In this document: one piece after another, positions 36,406-47,019 of the stretch | Layout: the number at the start of each line of letters is the position of its first letter | Position numbering within the stretch: the first letter of the stretch is position 1 | From: Draconibacterium sediminis | GTDB lineage: Bacteria; Bacteroidota; Bacteroidia; Bacteroidales; Prolixibacteraceae | Assembly: GCF_000949475.1 (NCBI RefSeq) | Contig: NZ_JRHC01000004.1 | Coordinates: forward strand, 1-64,000 | Length of the DNA: 64,000 nt | Reading direction: 5' to 3' | Position numbers and translations under genes: made by a program | The notes under the pieces: model-generated | Told to the model about the DNA's origin: nothing | Database searches by the model: none | Seen by the model: only the letters and a program-made list of their open reading frames with translations

Positions 36406-37254
36406 GTGGAAGAGAAGAAGTTTTTTGATAAACTAAAAAATCAATACCGGTTAATTATTTACAACGATACCACGTTTCAGTCGGTGTGGAGCATGAAGCT
36501 TTCGCGGCTGAAAGTGTTTACAGTAACCAGTTTAACATCGGCAGTTTTGGTAATACTCGTAATTTTGCTGATTGCAACTACCGGCTTACGCGAATATATT
36601 CCGGGTTACCCAAAAGCTGAGTACCGGCAAATGTTGGTGCGTAATGCTTTGGTTGTTGATTCACTGGAACAGGAATTGGCAAAACGCGATCAGTTTTTTA
36701 AGGGTATTCAGGCCATAATGTCGGGCGAAGTACCGGAGGATGATCAAATGACCGCAGCCGATATTGAGACAGACGAGGTAGAATTTAAGCAGTACAATCA
36801 CGATTCTGTTTTTCAGGATAAATTGCTGGCCGAACAGTTGAGTCTATCCATTCGAAACAATAATACCGATGTTACACAACTCAGCCAGGTACACTTTTTT
36901 GTGCCGGTAAAAGGTGTTGTATCGCAACATTTTAAAAATACACCCGATCATTTTGGTGTTGATTTGGTGAGTGAGCCCAATGCCCGTATTTCGTCGGTGT
37001 TAGACGGAACGGTGATCTTTGCCGGCTGGACACTCGAAACGGGTTATGTAGCCTACATTCAGCACGAAGCCAATTTGGTTTCGGTGTATAAACACAATGC
37101 CGAATTATTGAAGAAAACCGGACAGACAGTCAAAGCCGGGGAAGCCGTTGCCATTATCGGAAATACAGGAGAATTATCAAGTGGGCCGCACCTGCATTTT
37201 GAGTTGTGGCACGATGGAACCGCACTTGATCCGGAACAGTACATTGACTTTTAA
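36406..37254 (+). CDS. M23 family metallopeptidase (LytM-type), membrane anchored
   Basis: This 282-residue protein has one membrane helix (about 37-60, TSAVLVILVILLIATTGL), a short coiled coil and a C-terminal M23 domain (about 165-282) with the zinc ligands in DHFGVDLV (H-x3-D) and GPHLHFEL (HxH). It should cut or bind peptidoglycan crosslinks in the periplasm and take part in envelope growth or division. It begins with GTG at 36406, shortly after a promoter box. The dxr ATG follows one base after its stop codon. Confidence 0.92.
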   Translation: MEEKKFFDKLKNQYRLIIYNDTTFQSVWSMKLSRLKVFTVTSLTSAVLVILVILLIATTGLREYIPGYPKAEYRQMLVRNALVVDSLEQELAKRDQFFKGIQAIMSGEVPEDDQMTAADIETDEVEFKQYNHDSVFQDKLLAEQLSLSIRNNNTDVTQLSQVHFFVPVKGVVSQHFKNTPDHFGVDLVSEPNARISSVLDGTVIFAGWTLETGYVAYIQHEANLVSVYKHNAELLKKTGQTVKAGEAVAIIGNTGELSSGPHLHFELWHDGTALDPEQYIDF

Positions 37255-37255
37255 G

Positions 37256-38416
37256 ATGAAGAAGAAAATAGCAATTCTTGGATCTACCGGATCCATAGGA
37301 ACCCAGGCGCTTGAGGTGATCGAGCAAAATCCTGAATTGTTTGAAGTTGAGGTTTTAACAGCGAATAACAGCGTGGAGCTGCTCATTCAGCAGGCAAAAA
37401 AATTTCAGCCCAATGTGGTGGTTATTGCCAACAAGGACAACTACAGGCTGGTTTCTGATGCTCTTGAGGATGAAGATATAAAAGTTTATGCCGGAGAAGA
37501 AGCACTAAACCAGGTGGCGGAAATGGATACCATTGATATGGTACTAACGGCCATGGTGGGTTATTCGGGATTGCTTCCAACCTATAATGCCGTTAAGGCC
37601 GGGAAACCAATAGCGCTGGCAAATAAAGAAACGCTGGTTGTTGCCGGCGAGATCATAACAAAAGCTGCCCGCGAAAAACAGGTTGACCTGCTGCCGGTTG
37701 ATTCCGAGCATTCAGCCATCTTCCAGTGTTTGGTTGGCGAGTTTATGAATCCGATTGAGAAAATTTACCTCACTTGTTCCGGGGGGCCGTTTCGTGGTAA
37801 AACACTCGCTGAATTACAACATGTTACGGTTGATGATGCCCTGGCACACCCCAACTGGGATATGGGCGCAAAAATCACTATCGATTCGGCCACGCTGATG
37901 AACAAAGGTTTCGAGGTAATTGAGGCACACTGGCTTTTTGGTTTGCCGGCTTCAAAAATCGATGTTATTGTTCATCCCGAGTCTATCATTCATTCCATCG
38001 TTCAGTTTGAAGATGGTTCGATGAAAGCACAAATGGGACTGCCAGACATGAAGTTACCCATACAATATTCCATGGGATTTCCGAACCGGATTAAAAATAA
38101 CTTCCCGCGGTTCAACTTTTTAGATTACCCCACTTTACATTTTGAGCAGCCAAATACAGAAATTTTTCGTAACCTTGCACTCGCTTTTGCGGCAATGGAA
38201 AAAGGCGGAAATATGCCCTGTATTTTGAATGCTGCAAACGAAATAGTTGTTGAGGCATTTTTGAAACGGAAAATCAGCTTTTTACAAATGCCAGAAATAA
38301 TAGAACAAGCCATGAACAAGGTTGATTTTGTTAATCAGCCAACACTCAATGATTTAATTGAGACCAACAACGAAACAAGAACAGTGGCACAGTTGTTAAC
38401 AGAAAACAAAATTTAG
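37256..38416 (+). CDS. dxr: 1-deoxy-D-xylulose-5-phosphate reductoisomerase
   Basis: This 386-residue NADPH-dependent enzyme performs the second step of the MEP isoprenoid pathway, making 2-C-methyl-D-erythritol 4-phosphate. It begins KKIAILGSTGSIGTQALEVI (nucleotide fold) and has ALANKETLVVAGEI, LPVDSEHSAIFQCL (catalytic Glu and metal ligands), and LTCSGGPFRG. Start at the ATG at 37256; frame extension upstream overlaps the M23 gene and is not real. It sits in a tight run M23-dxr-rseP-tatA (gaps 1, 10 and 46 bp). Confidence 0.97.
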   Translation: MKKKIAILGSTGSIGTQALEVIEQNPELFEVEVLTANNSVELLIQQAKKFQPNVVVIANKDNYRLVSDALEDEDIKVYAGEEALNQVAEMDTIDMVLTAMVGYSGLLPTYNAVKAGKPIALANKETLVVAGEIITKAAREKQVDLLPVDSEHSAIFQCLVGEFMNPIEKIYLTCSGGPFRGKTLAELQHVTVDDALAHPNWDMGAKITIDSATLMNKGFEVIEAHWLFGLPASKIDVIVHPESIIHSIVQFEDGSMKAQMGLPDMKLPIQYSMGFPNRIKNNFPRFNFLDYPTLHFEQPNTEIFRNLALAFAAMEKGGNMPCILNAANEIVVEAFLKRKISFLQMPEIIEQAMNKVDFVNQPTLNDLIETNNETRTVAQLLTENKI

Positions 38417-38426
38417 AAGGAATTTA

Positions 38427-39767
38427 ATGGAGTCGATATTAATTAAAACAGCACAATTACTCTTAAGTCTGTCAATATTAGTGGTTTTGCACGAGGCCGG
38501 CCACTTTATGTTTGCCCGTTTATTTAAAACCCGGGTAGAAAAATTTTACCTCTTTTTTAATCCGTGGTTCTCGCTTTTTAAAATAAAGAAAGGCGAAACC
38601 GAATACGGAATTGGGTGGTTACCCCTTGGTGGTTATGTGAAAATTTCGGGGATGATCGATGAGTCGATGGACAAAGAAGCGATGAAACTACCACCACAAC
38701 CCTATGAATTTAGGGCAAAACCGGCCTGGCAGCGTTTGCTGATTATGGTGGGTGGTGTGTTAATGAATTTCCTGTTTGCAATCGTAATCTACATTGGTGT
38801 ACTTTATGCATGGGGTCAACAATACCTGCCAACCGAGAATGTAAAATACGGCATTGTTGTTAACGAAACCGGCGAGCAGATTGGTTTTAGAACCGGCGAT
38901 AAAATTCTTACCGTTGACAATGAATACATCGAGCAATTCAGCAAAATTGTACCAACCATTGTTTTAGATGGAGCAAAAACCGTTCAGGTAGAGCGCAACG
39001 GACAGAAAGTAGATGTGGAGATCACAGGAGAGGATCTGGCGCTATTGCTAAAGAGTAAAGGTATTTGGGAAGAGCGTTTTCCTTACGATATCCAAATCGG
39101 ACGTTTGGCAAAAGATTTACCCGCACAACAGGCCGGTCTCCAGATTGGCGATATTTTGGGAAATGTTGATGGACGATCGTTTGAGTATTACGATCAGTTT
39201 ACTAATTACCTGGAATCAAAGAAAGGAGAGGAAATTGCCATTGATATTATCCGCGATGGTCAGGAAATGACTAAAACGCTGACAGTGAACGAAGACGGGA
39301 AAATGGGCTTTAATGCTGCCTTTAATAATCCTGAAGATATGTTCGAGTTCAAAACCATAAAATATGGTTTTCTTGAATCAATTCCTGCAGGTATCGATCG
39401 TGGTGTTCAAACTACCGGTAATTATTTGAAGCAGTTTAAGTTGTTTTTCAAAAAAGAAACAAAAGCATACGAGTCGCTGGGTGGATTTGCAACCATCGGT
39501 AACATCTTTTCATCTTCCTGGGACTGGGCACATTTCTGGGATATGACCGCGTTTATTTCTATTATTTTGGCCATTATGAACCTCTTGCCAATTCCTGCAT
39601 TGGATGGTGGACACGTAATGTTCTTGTTTGGCGAAATGATTACCGGACGAAAACCCGGAGAAAAATTCCTTGAGTATGCACAAATTGCCGGAATGGTATT
39701 ACTTTTGGCTTTGGTACTTTATGCTAATGCCAACGATATAATTAAAATGATTAACGGTACATTTTAA
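38427..39767 (+). CDS. rseP: RIP metalloprotease (site-2 protease) RseP
   Basis: This 446-residue membrane protease cuts anti-sigma factors and signal peptides within the membrane. The zinc site H22-E-A-G-H26 is in the first membrane helix and the third ligand lies in NLLPIPALDGGH near the C-terminus. Two PDZ domains lie between (about 120-200 and 210-290). It follows dxr by 10 bp, the common bacterial order. It could process the putative anti-sigma factor at 27568-28248, though nothing in the sequence proves this. Confidence 0.95.
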   Translation: MESILIKTAQLLLSLSILVVLHEAGHFMFARLFKTRVEKFYLFFNPWFSLFKIKKGETEYGIGWLPLGGYVKISGMIDESMDKEAMKLPPQPYEFRAKPAWQRLLIMVGGVLMNFLFAIVIYIGVLYAWGQQYLPTENVKYGIVVNETGEQIGFRTGDKILTVDNEYIEQFSKIVPTIVLDGAKTVQVERNGQKVDVEITGEDLALLLKSKGIWEERFPYDIQIGRLAKDLPAQQAGLQIGDILGNVDGRSFEYYDQFTNYLESKKGEEIAIDIIRDGQEMTKTLTVNEDGKMGFNAAFNNPEDMFEFKTIKYGFLESIPAGIDRGVQTTGNYLKQFKLFFKKETKAYESLGGFATIGNIFSSSWDWAHFWDMTAFISIILAIMNLLPIPALDGGHVMFLFGEMITGRKPGEKFLEYAQIAGMVLLLALVLYANANDIIKMINGTF

Positions 39768-39813
39768 TGAAAAAAAACTATTTTTGTTGTTGAACCAATT
39801 AACTTATTAGTAT

Positions 39814-40014
39814 ATGAATTTATTTGTAGTTGCAGGATTTATCGGACCTCAGGAAATAATAATCATCTTAATTATTGTTTTACTTCTGTTTGGTGGTCGT
39901 AAAATTCCGGAGTTGATGAAAGGGCTGGGAAAAGGAATGAAGGAATTTAAACAAGCCACAAAAGAGGACGATGCTGAGGATACAAAACCGGAAAGCGAAA
40001 AAATCGACAAGTAA
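39814..40014 (+). CDS. tatA: Twin-arginine translocase subunit TatA/TatE
   Basis: This 66-residue protein has one N-terminal membrane helix (about 10-28), the characteristic [21 protein letters not shown] amphipathic helix (quoted in two halves [11 protein letters not shown] and [10 protein letters not shown]) and an acidic, charged tail. It forms the pore of the Tat system for folded proteins. No tatC is in the window. It is 46 bp after rseP and is followed by a terminator. Confidence 0.93.
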   Translation: MNLFVVAGFIGPQEIIIILIIVLLLFGGRKIPELMKGLGKGMKEFKQATKEDDAEDTKPESEKIDK

Positions 40015-40034
40015 TTAATATCGAAATAGATATT

Positions 40035-40070
40035 AAAATCCCGTTCTGTGATACAGATACGGGATTTTTT
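40035..40070 (+). terminator. Intrinsic terminator after tatA
   Basis: AAAATCCCGT (40035-40044) pairs with ACGGGATTTT (40059-40068); 14-nt loop; T-run to 40070. Confidence 0.8.
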
Positions 40071-40166
40071 GTATTTCATCCGATAGACTTTTCTTACACC
40101 ATGTTGTGGCCTAACAGTCTGGTAAGGTTTTTGTTATTTATGTTAGAAATCCAAAAAACTGATTAT

Positions 40167-41210
40167 ATGAAACGTATTAGCCACCTTGTTTTTCTGGTAC
40201 TCGTTGCCGCAATTTTTGCGGGCTGCGATTCCGATTCAACTGTTATGTACAAAAATATTACCGGGAAAGCCGGTGAAATGGTTGTAGTAATGTCAAAAGA
40301 TTCATGGAATGGTAATCCCGGAGAAGTTCTTCGCGAAACACTGGCTCAACCACATGCAGGATTGCCTCAGGAAGAGCCACTTTTCGATTTGATTAACGTT
40401 CCGCACGAAGCTTTTAAAGATATTTTCAGATCAACTCGAAACGTTGTACAAACTACTATTTCTACAAATGTTGATGAGAGTGGAATAAAATTCACAGACG
40501 ATGTGTGGGCTTATCCGCAGGCAACCATACAAATTCGTGCAAAAAATGCCGACGAGTTTGAAAAGATCTTCAACGAAAACAAGGACAGAATTCTATCCTA
40601 TTTTGTGCAGGCCGAGAAAGAGCGCATAACAATGAATTATAACGACACCTACGAGCGCGCTGTATTTAATACCTTGAATAGCGAGTTTGCTGTTACCATG
40701 AAAGTACCACCGGGCTTCCGTATCATGGAAAAGAAAAAGGATTTTTTGTGGGTACAATTCGATTCGCCTGAAATTACACAGGGAATTGTGATTTATTCGT
40801 ATCCTTACGTTTCCGACAGTGCTTTTACGGTTGATTACCAGTTGCCAATTCGCGACAGCTTACTAAAAAGATACGTTCCGGGCCCAACCGACGGGAGCTA
40901 TATGTCGACGGAAAAACGCATCGACCAGATCAATAATGTAATTAAGCACAATGGAAATTATGCATCCGAAATGCGCGGTTTATGGCGTGTTGAGAATGAT
41001 TTTATGGGTGGTCCTTACGTGGCTCTCTCGGAGTTAGACGCATCGAATCAACGTGTATTAAACGCTTTTGGTTTTGTATACGCCCCGGGTAAAGATAAAC
41101 GCAACCTGTTACGCCAGGTGGAAGCAATGATCTATTCGTTAAAATTAAATAACCAGGCTGATAATGATAAACTAAATCAGCAGGATATTGAAATTCAGGT
41201 GGAAGGATAA
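40167..41210 (+). CDS. DUF4837 family lipoprotein
   Basis: This 347-residue protein has a lipoprotein signal (MKRISHLVFLVLVAAIFAGC, Cys20), followed by a DUF4837 domain over most of its length (NITGKAGEMVVVMSKDSW, and RSTRNVVQT). The family is found in Bacteroidota and its function is unknown. The start is the ATG at 40167, where the signal peptide begins; the frame could extend to 40101, but those codons precede the signal. It is monocistronic, bracketed by terminators, and probably sits in the periplasm or outer membrane. Confidence 0.88.
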   Translation: MKRISHLVFLVLVAAIFAGCDSDSTVMYKNITGKAGEMVVVMSKDSWNGNPGEVLRETLAQPHAGLPQEEPLFDLINVPHEAFKDIFRSTRNVVQTTISTNVDESGIKFTDDVWAYPQATIQIRAKNADEFEKIFNENKDRILSYFVQAEKERITMNYNDTYERAVFNTLNSEFAVTMKVPPGFRIMEKKKDFLWVQFDSPEITQGIVIYSYPYVSDSAFTVDYQLPIRDSLLKRYVPGPTDGSYMSTEKRIDQINNVIKHNGNYASEMRGLWRVENDFMGGPYVALSELDASNQRVLNAFGFVYAPGKDKRNLLRQVEAMIYSLKLNNQADNDKLNQQDIEIQVEG

Positions 41211-41360
41211 GTGGAAATTCAGAATAAAAATTATAATTATTCAGGGAATTAATAGCTATCATCCCCTTCTTTTCCCTTCAAAGGGGAATTCTTACTTAAC
41301 CACTGACGAAGGAAGCCGGAGGACGTTTTAGAAAGACTGTAATTGAGCAATACTTTTTAA

Positions 41361-41400
41361 AAAAGCAGGCTGGAAAAATCAATTTCCAGCCTGCTTTTTT
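41361..41400. terminator. Bidirectional terminator between DUF4837 gene and metF
   Basis: AAAAGCAGGCTGGAAA (41361-41376) and TTTCCAGCCTGCTTTT (41383-41398) are perfect 16-bp inverse complements around a 6-nt loop, with T-runs on both strands. It ends the plus-strand DUF4837 and minus-strand metF transcripts. Confidence 0.9.
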
Positions 41401-41424
41401 TATATGATTTTATATGCGTTTTGC

Positions 41425-42378
41425 TTAGAAAGCAGCTTTTACAATTTCACTAACATTATCAGAAATACCATAGGTATAAATGTGTAACGATGGTACATTA
41501 TGCGCAACCAAATCCTTCGATTGGAAAATGGCCCACTCTGTTCCTACACGGCGTGCGTCATCGTTGTTTTTGCACTTTGTCAACTCTTTTGACAACTCCT
41601 GAGGCAAGTCGATGCTAAAGATTTTTGGAAGCACCGTCAACTGATTTTTCAGGTTGATAGGCTTAATACCCGGAATAATCGGAACAGTAATTCCCATTGC
41701 ACGGCATCTGTCCACAAAATCGTAATAAACCTGGTTGTCGAAAAACATTTGGGTTACAATGTAATCGGCTCCTTCGTCTACCTTTTGTTTCAGGTAAGCC
41801 ATGTCTTGCTCCATGTTTGGCGCTTCAAAATGCTTCTCCGGATAACCGGCAACACCAATACAAAAATCAAGTGGTTTATTGTTTTTCAGGTCCGCATCCA
41901 GGTACTTCCCTTCTCCCAGATCTTTAATTTGTTTAACCAATTCGTTGGCATTTGAGTGGCCATTCTCGGTGGGTTGAAACACATGCTGGTTCTTAAGTCC
42001 GTCGCCGCGTAGTGCCAAAACGTTATTAATTCCCAAAAAGTTAAGATCGATAAGTACATGCTCAGTTTCGCTTTTGGTGAAACCGCCACATAAAATATGC
42101 GGAACTACGGGAATGCCGTATTTGTGCTGAATATCGGCAGCAATAGCAACTGTTCCCGGGCGTTTGCGTACTGTTTGTTTCACAATGCTTCCATCGGCGA
42201 GTTCTTTAAATTCAATCTCGTCGCGGTGGGTAGTAATGTTAATGTATTTCGGATCGAACTCGGTTAAGCTTTCAATCGTTTTATGCAGGCGCGAAACATC
42301 GTTGCCCTTTAATGGCGGCAACAGTTCAAAAGAAAAAACGGTTTTCTTTGCCTGATTTATGGTGTCTATAACTTTCAT
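41425..42378 (-). CDS. metF: Methylenetetrahydrofolate reductase
   Basis: This 317-residue FAD enzyme reduces 5,10-methylene-THF to 5-methyl-THF, the methyl donor for MetH. Family features are the N-terminal FSFELLPPLKGND (catalytic Glu), FDPKYINITTHRDE, PHILCGGFTKSE, LALRGDG and DYIVTQMFFDN. It lies 111 bp downstream of metH on the same strand with its own promoter-like box, so it may be transcribed both with the methionine operon and alone. A bidirectional terminator follows. Cytoplasmic. Confidence 0.96.
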   Translation of the reverse strand: MKVIDTINQAKKTVFSFELLPPLKGNDVSRLHKTIESLTEFDPKYINITTHRDEIEFKELADGSIVKQTVRKRPGTVAIAADIQHKYGIPVVPHILCGGFTKSETEHVLIDLNFLGINNVLALRGDGLKNQHVFQPTENGHSNANELVKQIKDLGEGKYLDADLKNNKPLDFCIGVAGYPEKHFEAPNMEQDMAYLKQKVDEGADYIVTQMFFDNQVYYDFVDRCRAMGITVPIIPGIKPINLKNQLTVLPKIFSIDLPQELSKELTKCKNNDDARRVGTEWAIFQSKDLVAHNVPSLHIYTYGISDNVSEIVKAAF

Positions 42379-42403
42379 GCGATTTTAGTCTGTTTTGCTG
42401 ATG

Positions 42404-42411
42404 CAAATTTA
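42404..42411 (-). promoter_or_regulatory. Promoter -7 box upstream of metF
   Basis: Minus strand TAAATTTG (plus CAAATTTA), an exact TAnnTTTG match 25 bp before the metF ATG. No good -33 partner at the usual distance. Confidence 0.45.
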
Positions 42412-42489
42412 ACAATTTCGTACCTGATCGTCTGAATAAACTTCAAATTGAAAAATAAATGACAGTTTTTTAAAATGAATCGGACGCTG

Positions 42490-45400
42490 TTATTTATAAT
42501 TCAGGTTTGTTGGCAAGAACTTCTCAACAAATTCTACCGATACATTTTTACGTTTTGCATAATCCTCAACCTGGTCTTTTCCCACTTTTTCGAGACTGAA
42601 ATAGCGCGATTCAGGATGCACGAAGTACTGTCCAGAAACCGATGCATTCGGATACATTGCAAAATGCTCGGTAAGCGAAATGCCAATCTTCTCAGCATCT
42701 AACAGTTGAAACAGATTCTCTTTTTCAGCGTGTTCCGGACAAGCCGGGTAACCCAAAGCCGGACGAATTCCCTGGTATTTTATTTTCAGGATTTCGTCGA
42801 GCGACAGTTTTTCGTCAGGTGCATAACCCCAGTAATTCTTGCGAATTTCGAGGTGAAGCAGTTCTGCAAAAGCTTCACTCAGGCGGTCGGCCAGGGCTTC
42901 TACCATGATGGCTTTATAATCGTTGTGCTCTTCGCGGAATTGTTTGGTCCATTTCTCGATACCAATACCTGCTGTAGTGGCAAAACCCCCGCAATAATCC
43001 ACTTTCCCCGATTCTTTTGACGCAACAAAATCGGCCAAACAGAAGTTCGCTACGCCTTCTTTTTTCTTCTCCTGCTGACGAAGATGATAGAAACGTCCGA
43101 TCTCTTTCTCGCACGTTTCATCTTCGTATAGAACGACGTCGTCGCCATCCGATTGTGCCGGCCAGATTCCAAAAGCAGCATTTGCCTGAAGCATCTTTTT
43201 CTCTATAATTTCATCCAGGAATTCATTTCCTTCTTTGAAAAGTTTCTTAGCCTCTTCGCCCTGTTTTTCATCGGCCAGAATTTGCGGGTAATGTCCCTTT
43301 AATCCCCAGGTGATAAAAAAGAATGTCCAATCGATGTAATTCCGCAGTTCTTCCAGCGGGAAATCGATCAAGTGTTTTACCCCGGTAAAATTCGGTTTGT
43401 AAATTGGAGTATTGTTCCAATCGATCGGGAATTTATTCTCGCGTGCTTTTTCAAGGCTTAAGTATTCTTTTGTTTTTCGTTTTCCCTGGAATTCGCGAAT
43501 CTGAGCGTACTCAGAATCCAGATTCTGATGGAATTTTTCGTTCTTGGAAATCAGGTGGGAAACCACATTAACGGCCAGTGATGCATCTTTTACGTGAACA
43601 ACCGGTGCCGAATATTCAGGTGCAATTTTAACGGCCGTATGAATTTTTGACGTGGTTGCACCGCCGATCATCACCGGGATATTCATTTTGCGGCGTTCCA
43701 TTTCTTTGGCAATCTCCACCATAATTTCCAGCGATGGAGTGATTAATCCGCTCAGCCCGATTACATCCACTTCGTTTTTAATGGCTTCCTCAAGGATTTT
43801 CTCGGTTGGAACCATAACGCCCAAATCGATGATTTCGTAGTTATTACAGGCCAGTACCACACCAACTATATTTTTACCAATGTCGTGAACATCGCCTTTT
43901 ACGGTGGCCATCAGCACCTTTTTCTGCGACGTGCTGTTTTTGAATTTCGCTTTATCCGCTTCAATAAACGGCAGCAAATAAGCCACAGCTTTTTTCATCA
44001 CCCTTGCGGATTTGATCACCTGTGGCAGGAACATCTTTCCTGAGCCAAATAACTCACCAACGATGTTCATTCCATCCATTAACGGACCTTCGATAATGTC
44101 CAATGCAGGCGAATATTTCTGAACGGCTTCGGCCATATCTTCGTCAACAAATTCGGGCAATCCTTTTACCAGCGAGTGAGCAATTCGTTTCTCAAGCGGC
44201 AGTTCACGCCATTCGTCTTTTCTTTCTTCTTTTTTCGAAGTCGACTTCAGGCTTTCGGCAAATTCAAGCAATCTTTCCGTTGCATCATCCGGCCTGCGAT
44301 TTAATACGAGGTCTTCAATCCTTTCCAGAAAATCTTTTGGAATTTCATCGTAAATCTGCAACATTCCCGGGTTTACAATTCCCATGTCGAGACCGGCCTT
44401 TATCGCGTGAAACAGGAACACCGAGTGCATGGCTTCGCGCACCACATTGTTTCCGCGGAAAGCAAACGAAACATTACTTACACCGGCACTTACTTTTGCC
44501 AGCGGCAGATTTTCTTTTATCCATTTCACCGATTCGATGAATGAAACGGCGTAATTGTTATGCTCTTCAATTCCGGTACCGATTGTCAGCACGTTCGGAT
44601 CGAAAATTATATCCTGGGCAGGCAGTCCAACTTTTTCGGTAAGAATTTTATAAGCACGGCTGCATATTTCTTTGCGGCGTTCAGTGTTGTCGGCCTGGCC
44701 TTTTTCGTCGAATGCCATAACGATAACAGCAGCACCGTAACGTTTAATTTTTTGTGCCTGCTCGATAAAAACTTCTTCGCCCTCTTTTAAGCTGATGGAG
44801 TTTACAATGGCTTTCCCCTGCAAACATTTTAACCCTGCTTCAATCACATGCCACTTCGACGAGTCGATCATGATCGGTAACCTGGCAATATCGGGTTCTG
44901 CCATAATCAGGTTTAGGAAAGTAGTCATTTCCTTTTCAGCGTCCAACATGGCATCGTCCATGTTTACGTCGATAACCTGGGCGCCATTTTCAACCTGGTG
45001 ACGCGCAATGGTAAGCGCTTCCTCGTATTTTTCTTCACTGATCAGTCGCGCAAATTTACGCGATCCGGCAACGTTACAACGTTCTCCAATATTCAGGAAG
45101 TTGGTGTTTTCGGTGATGGTTACCGGCTCCAGTCCACTCAGCTTTGTGTAAGTGGTAGCTTCGGCACGATTGTGCGGATTTGCTTTGGCAGCCATATCGG
45201 CAAATGCCTTAATGTGAGCAGGCGTTGTACCGCAGCAACCACCAATAATATTTACATAGTTATTATCGAGATACTGTTTGATGTGGCCGGCCATAATTTC
45301 CGGAGTTTCGTCGTACTCGCCAAACTGGTTTGGTAATCCTGCGTTTGGGTGTGCACTAATATGAAATGGTGCTTTCCCGGCCAGTTCTTTAATGTACGGC

Positions 45401-46161
45401 TGAAGATCGGTAGCTCCCAACGAGCAGTTCAATCCGATACTTAACAAATCGACGTGCGAAACCGAGTTCAGGAAAGCCTCCAGTGTTTGACCGGAAAGTG
45501 TACGGCCACTGGCATCGGTAATGGTTCCCGAAACCATTAGAGGAATATTTATACCTCTTTCGTCAAGAACTTCTTCAATGGCAAAAATGGCTGCTTTGCT
45601 GTTCAGTGTATCAAAAATTGTTTCGATCAGTAAGAGGTCAGCGCCGCCATCGAGCAACGCTTCCACCTGTTCGCGATACGCTTGTTTCAACTCGTCGAAT
45701 GAGATGGCGCGGTATCCGGGATCATTTACATCGGGCGAAAGTGATAGTGTTTTGTTTGTAGGACCTACTGATCCTGCAACGTAACGTGGTTTATCCGGAT
45801 TGGCCTTGGTGAATTTATCGGTCAGTTCTTTGGCAATCTCAGCCGAAGCCTTATTCATTTTATAGACATACTCTTCAGTATAGTAATCGGCCTGCGAAAT
45901 GCTGGTTGCATTAAATGTGTTGGTGCAGATTATATCGGCACCTGCTTCCAGATAAGCCTCATGGATTTCCGAAATAACATCAGGGCGAGTCAGCGACAGC
46001 ATGTCGTTGTTCCCTTTCATATCACTGGGGTGATCTATCAACAATTCGCCCCTGTAATCGGCCTCGTCCAATTTATATTCCTGAATCAGAGATCCCATTG
46101 CTCCATCCAATACCAATACTCTCTTTTTGAGTTCTTCCCGTATGTCTCTTTTTGTTGTCAT
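42490..46161 (-). CDS. metH: Cobalamin-dependent methionine synthase
   Basis: This 1,223-residue enzyme transfers the methyl group of 5-methyl-THF to homocysteine. All four modules are present: homocysteine domain (about 1-330, zinc Cys in IGLNCSLG and [10 protein letters not shown]), pterin domain (about 345-620, [15 protein letters not shown]), cobalamin domain (about 650-900, [11 protein letters not shown] with the His axial ligand) and the SAM-dependent activation domain (about 910-1223, [12 protein letters not shown]). It thus needs B12 and SAM. It is the fourth gene of a minus-strand run DUF39, NIL-ferredoxin, UPF0280, metH, metF; the 69-bp gap upstream holds a piece of a dispersed repeat but no terminator. 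Confidence 0.97.
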   Translation of the reverse strand: MTTKRDIREELKKRVLVLDGAMGSLIQEYKLDEADYRGELLIDHPSDMKGNNDMLSLTRPDVISEIHEAYLEAGADIICTNTFNATSISQADYYTEEYVYKMNKASAEIAKELTDKFTKANPDKPRYVAGSVGPTNKTLSLSPDVNDPGYRAISFDELKQAYREQVEALLDGGADLLLIETIFDTLNSKAAIFAIEEVLDERGINIPLMVSGTITDASGRTLSGQTLEAFLNSVSHVDLLSIGLNCSLGATDLQPYIKELAGKAPFHISAHPNAGLPNQFGEYDETPEIMAGHIKQYLDNNYVNIIGGCCGTTPAHIKAFADMAAKANPHNRAEATTYTKLSGLEPVTITENTNFLNIGERCNVAGSRKFARLISEEKYEEALTIARHQVENGAQVIDVNMDDAMLDAEKEMTTFLNLIMAEPDIARLPIMIDSSKWHVIEAGLKCLQGKAIVNSISLKEGEEVFIEQAQKIKRYGAAVIVMAFDEKGQADNTERRKEICSRAYKILTEKVGLPAQDIIFDPNVLTIGTGIEEHNNYAVSFIESVKWIKENLPLAKVSAGVSNVSFAFRGNNVVREAMHSVFLFHAIKAGLDMGIVNPGMLQIYDEIPKDFLERIEDLVLNRRPDDATERLLEFAESLKSTSKKEERKDEWRELPLEKRIAHSLVKGLPEFVDEDMAEAVQKYSPALDIIEGPLMDGMNIVGELFGSGKMFLPQVIKSARVMKKAVAYLLPFIEADKAKFKNSTSQKKVLMATVKGDVHDIGKNIVGVVLACNNYEIIDLGVMVPTEKILEEAIKNEVDVIGLSGLITPSLEIMVEIAKEMERRKMNIPVMIGGATTSKIHTAVKIAPEYSAPVVHVKDASLAVNVVSHLISKNEKFHQNLDSEYAQIREFQGKRKTKEYLSLEKARENKFPIDWNNTPIYKPNFTGVKHLIDFPLEELRNYIDWTFFFITWGLKGHYPQILADEKQGEEAKKLFKEGNEFLDEIIEKKMLQANAAFGIWPAQSDGDDVVLYEDETCEKEIGRFYHLRQQEKKKEGVANFCLADFVASKESGKVDYCGGFATTAGIGIEKWTKQFREEHNDYKAIMVEALADRLSEAFAELLHLEIRKNYWGYAPDEKLSLDEILKIKYQGIRPALGYPACPEHAEKENLFQLLDAEKIGISLTEHFAMYPNASVSGQYFVHPESRYFSLEKVGKDQVEDYAKRKNVSVEFVEKFLPTNLNYK

Positions 46162-46186
46162 CTATCCTAACTCTTAACACAAAAAC

Positions 46187-46230
46187 CCTAAGTATAAAAG
46201 AATTCTTAGTGCCTTTGTGGCTTTGTGTTT
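46187..46230. repeat. Fragment of dispersed CTTTGTG-type repeat
   Basis: The stretch with TTCTTAGTGCCTTTGTGG and CTTTGTGTTT at about 46200-46231 resembles the two direct repeats at 5531-5586 and 5797-5850 (TTCTTAGTGTCTTTGAG). It fills the gap between UPF0280 and metH. Confidence 0.4.
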
Positions 46231-46983
46231 CTACTTCAATATTCGAATTTCGTTGTCTCCTTTAATTCCGATCTTGTCTTCGCAAATAATGAGCAACGAT
46301 TGTATCTCGTTAAAATTTTCTGCCTGTTTAATCACTTTCTCAACGTGGTCAGGTGTTTTAACCTTATTTCCCAGGGCCGTTGCCAGCGCATCTGCCATTA
46401 GAATATCTTCACAAACCACCACAACGGCATCCGCTTTTCCATAACTTAGCGAGGGACCAACTGTTCCAGCCGAAGTACAAATACCAAAGGTACTACTCCC
46501 TGCTGGAATTACCAGCCCGATACGCTCGGATAGAATGGATTCGCCTGCAAAAACAGATAAAATCAATTCATCCTGTAAAAGCAAAAAGATGTCGCCGCCG
46601 TTTTCAACTAACAGTTCCTTCACCGAAAAGTTTTTACAAATTTCTTCTCCAATTTCGCGGGCAAACAAACCTGCCACTGCCGACATCGGGCCAATTCCCG
46701 CTTTTTCGGCAGCCAGCGCCATTTCTTTTGCTTCTTCAGGAGCAAAGTCTGACGGCTGAAAAGGTTTCAGGCTTTTCCTGAAAAACGGTTCTTTTTCGAT
46801 ATAGTCATCGAAAGTTTGACGCAGCGATTTCGCTTTTTCCAAAGCCACTTCCTGCATCTGGTCTTGGTAAGAGGCCGGATCGACACCGATCCAAAGATCG
46901 GTTTCCAGGTGTTTTACTTCAAAACCTGTAAAACGTTCGGTGTTAAACTGGCTGCGGTATGTACGTTCTTCAAAAATATTCAT
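46231..46983 (-). CDS. UPF0280 family protein (ApbE-like), linked to homocysteine synthesis
   Basis: This 250-residue protein belongs to UPF0280 (COG2122), related to the ApbE fold, with GIGPMSAVAGLFAREIGE, LLVENGGDIFL and GTVGPSLSYGKADAVVVV. In Methanosarcina this family, with DUF39 and NIL-ferredoxin proteins, has been linked genetically to homocysteine formation from aspartate semialdehyde; its exact reaction is unknown. Here it sits directly after those two genes and before metH, 36 bp past the NIL-ferredoxin stop, repeating that association in a bacterium. No signal peptide; cytoplasmic. Confidence 0.88.
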   Translation of the reverse strand: MNIFEERTYRSQFNTERFTGFEVKHLETDLWIGVDPASYQDQMQEVALEKAKSLRQTFDDYIEKEPFFRKSLKPFQPSDFAPEEAKEMALAAEKAGIGPMSAVAGLFAREIGEEICKNFSVKELLVENGGDIFLLLQDELILSVFAGESILSERIGLVIPAGSSTFGICTSAGTVGPSLSYGKADAVVVVCEDILMADALATALGNKVKTPDHVEKVIKQAENFNEIQSLLIICEDKIGIKGDNEIRILK

Positions 46984-47019
46984 CGTTTAAAAATCGTGAT
47001 TTTGCGAAAATGCATCTTT

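Noticed and set aside
41211-41300. CCCCTT/AAGGGG inverted sequence after the DUF4837 gene
   Set aside because: Short and overlapping alternatives; the strong 16-bp terminator at 41361-41400 explains transcript ending.
46162-46230. Possible terminator between UPF0280 and metH
   Set aside because: AAGAATTCTT is a short palindrome without stem strength or T-run; the genes are more likely co-transcribed.
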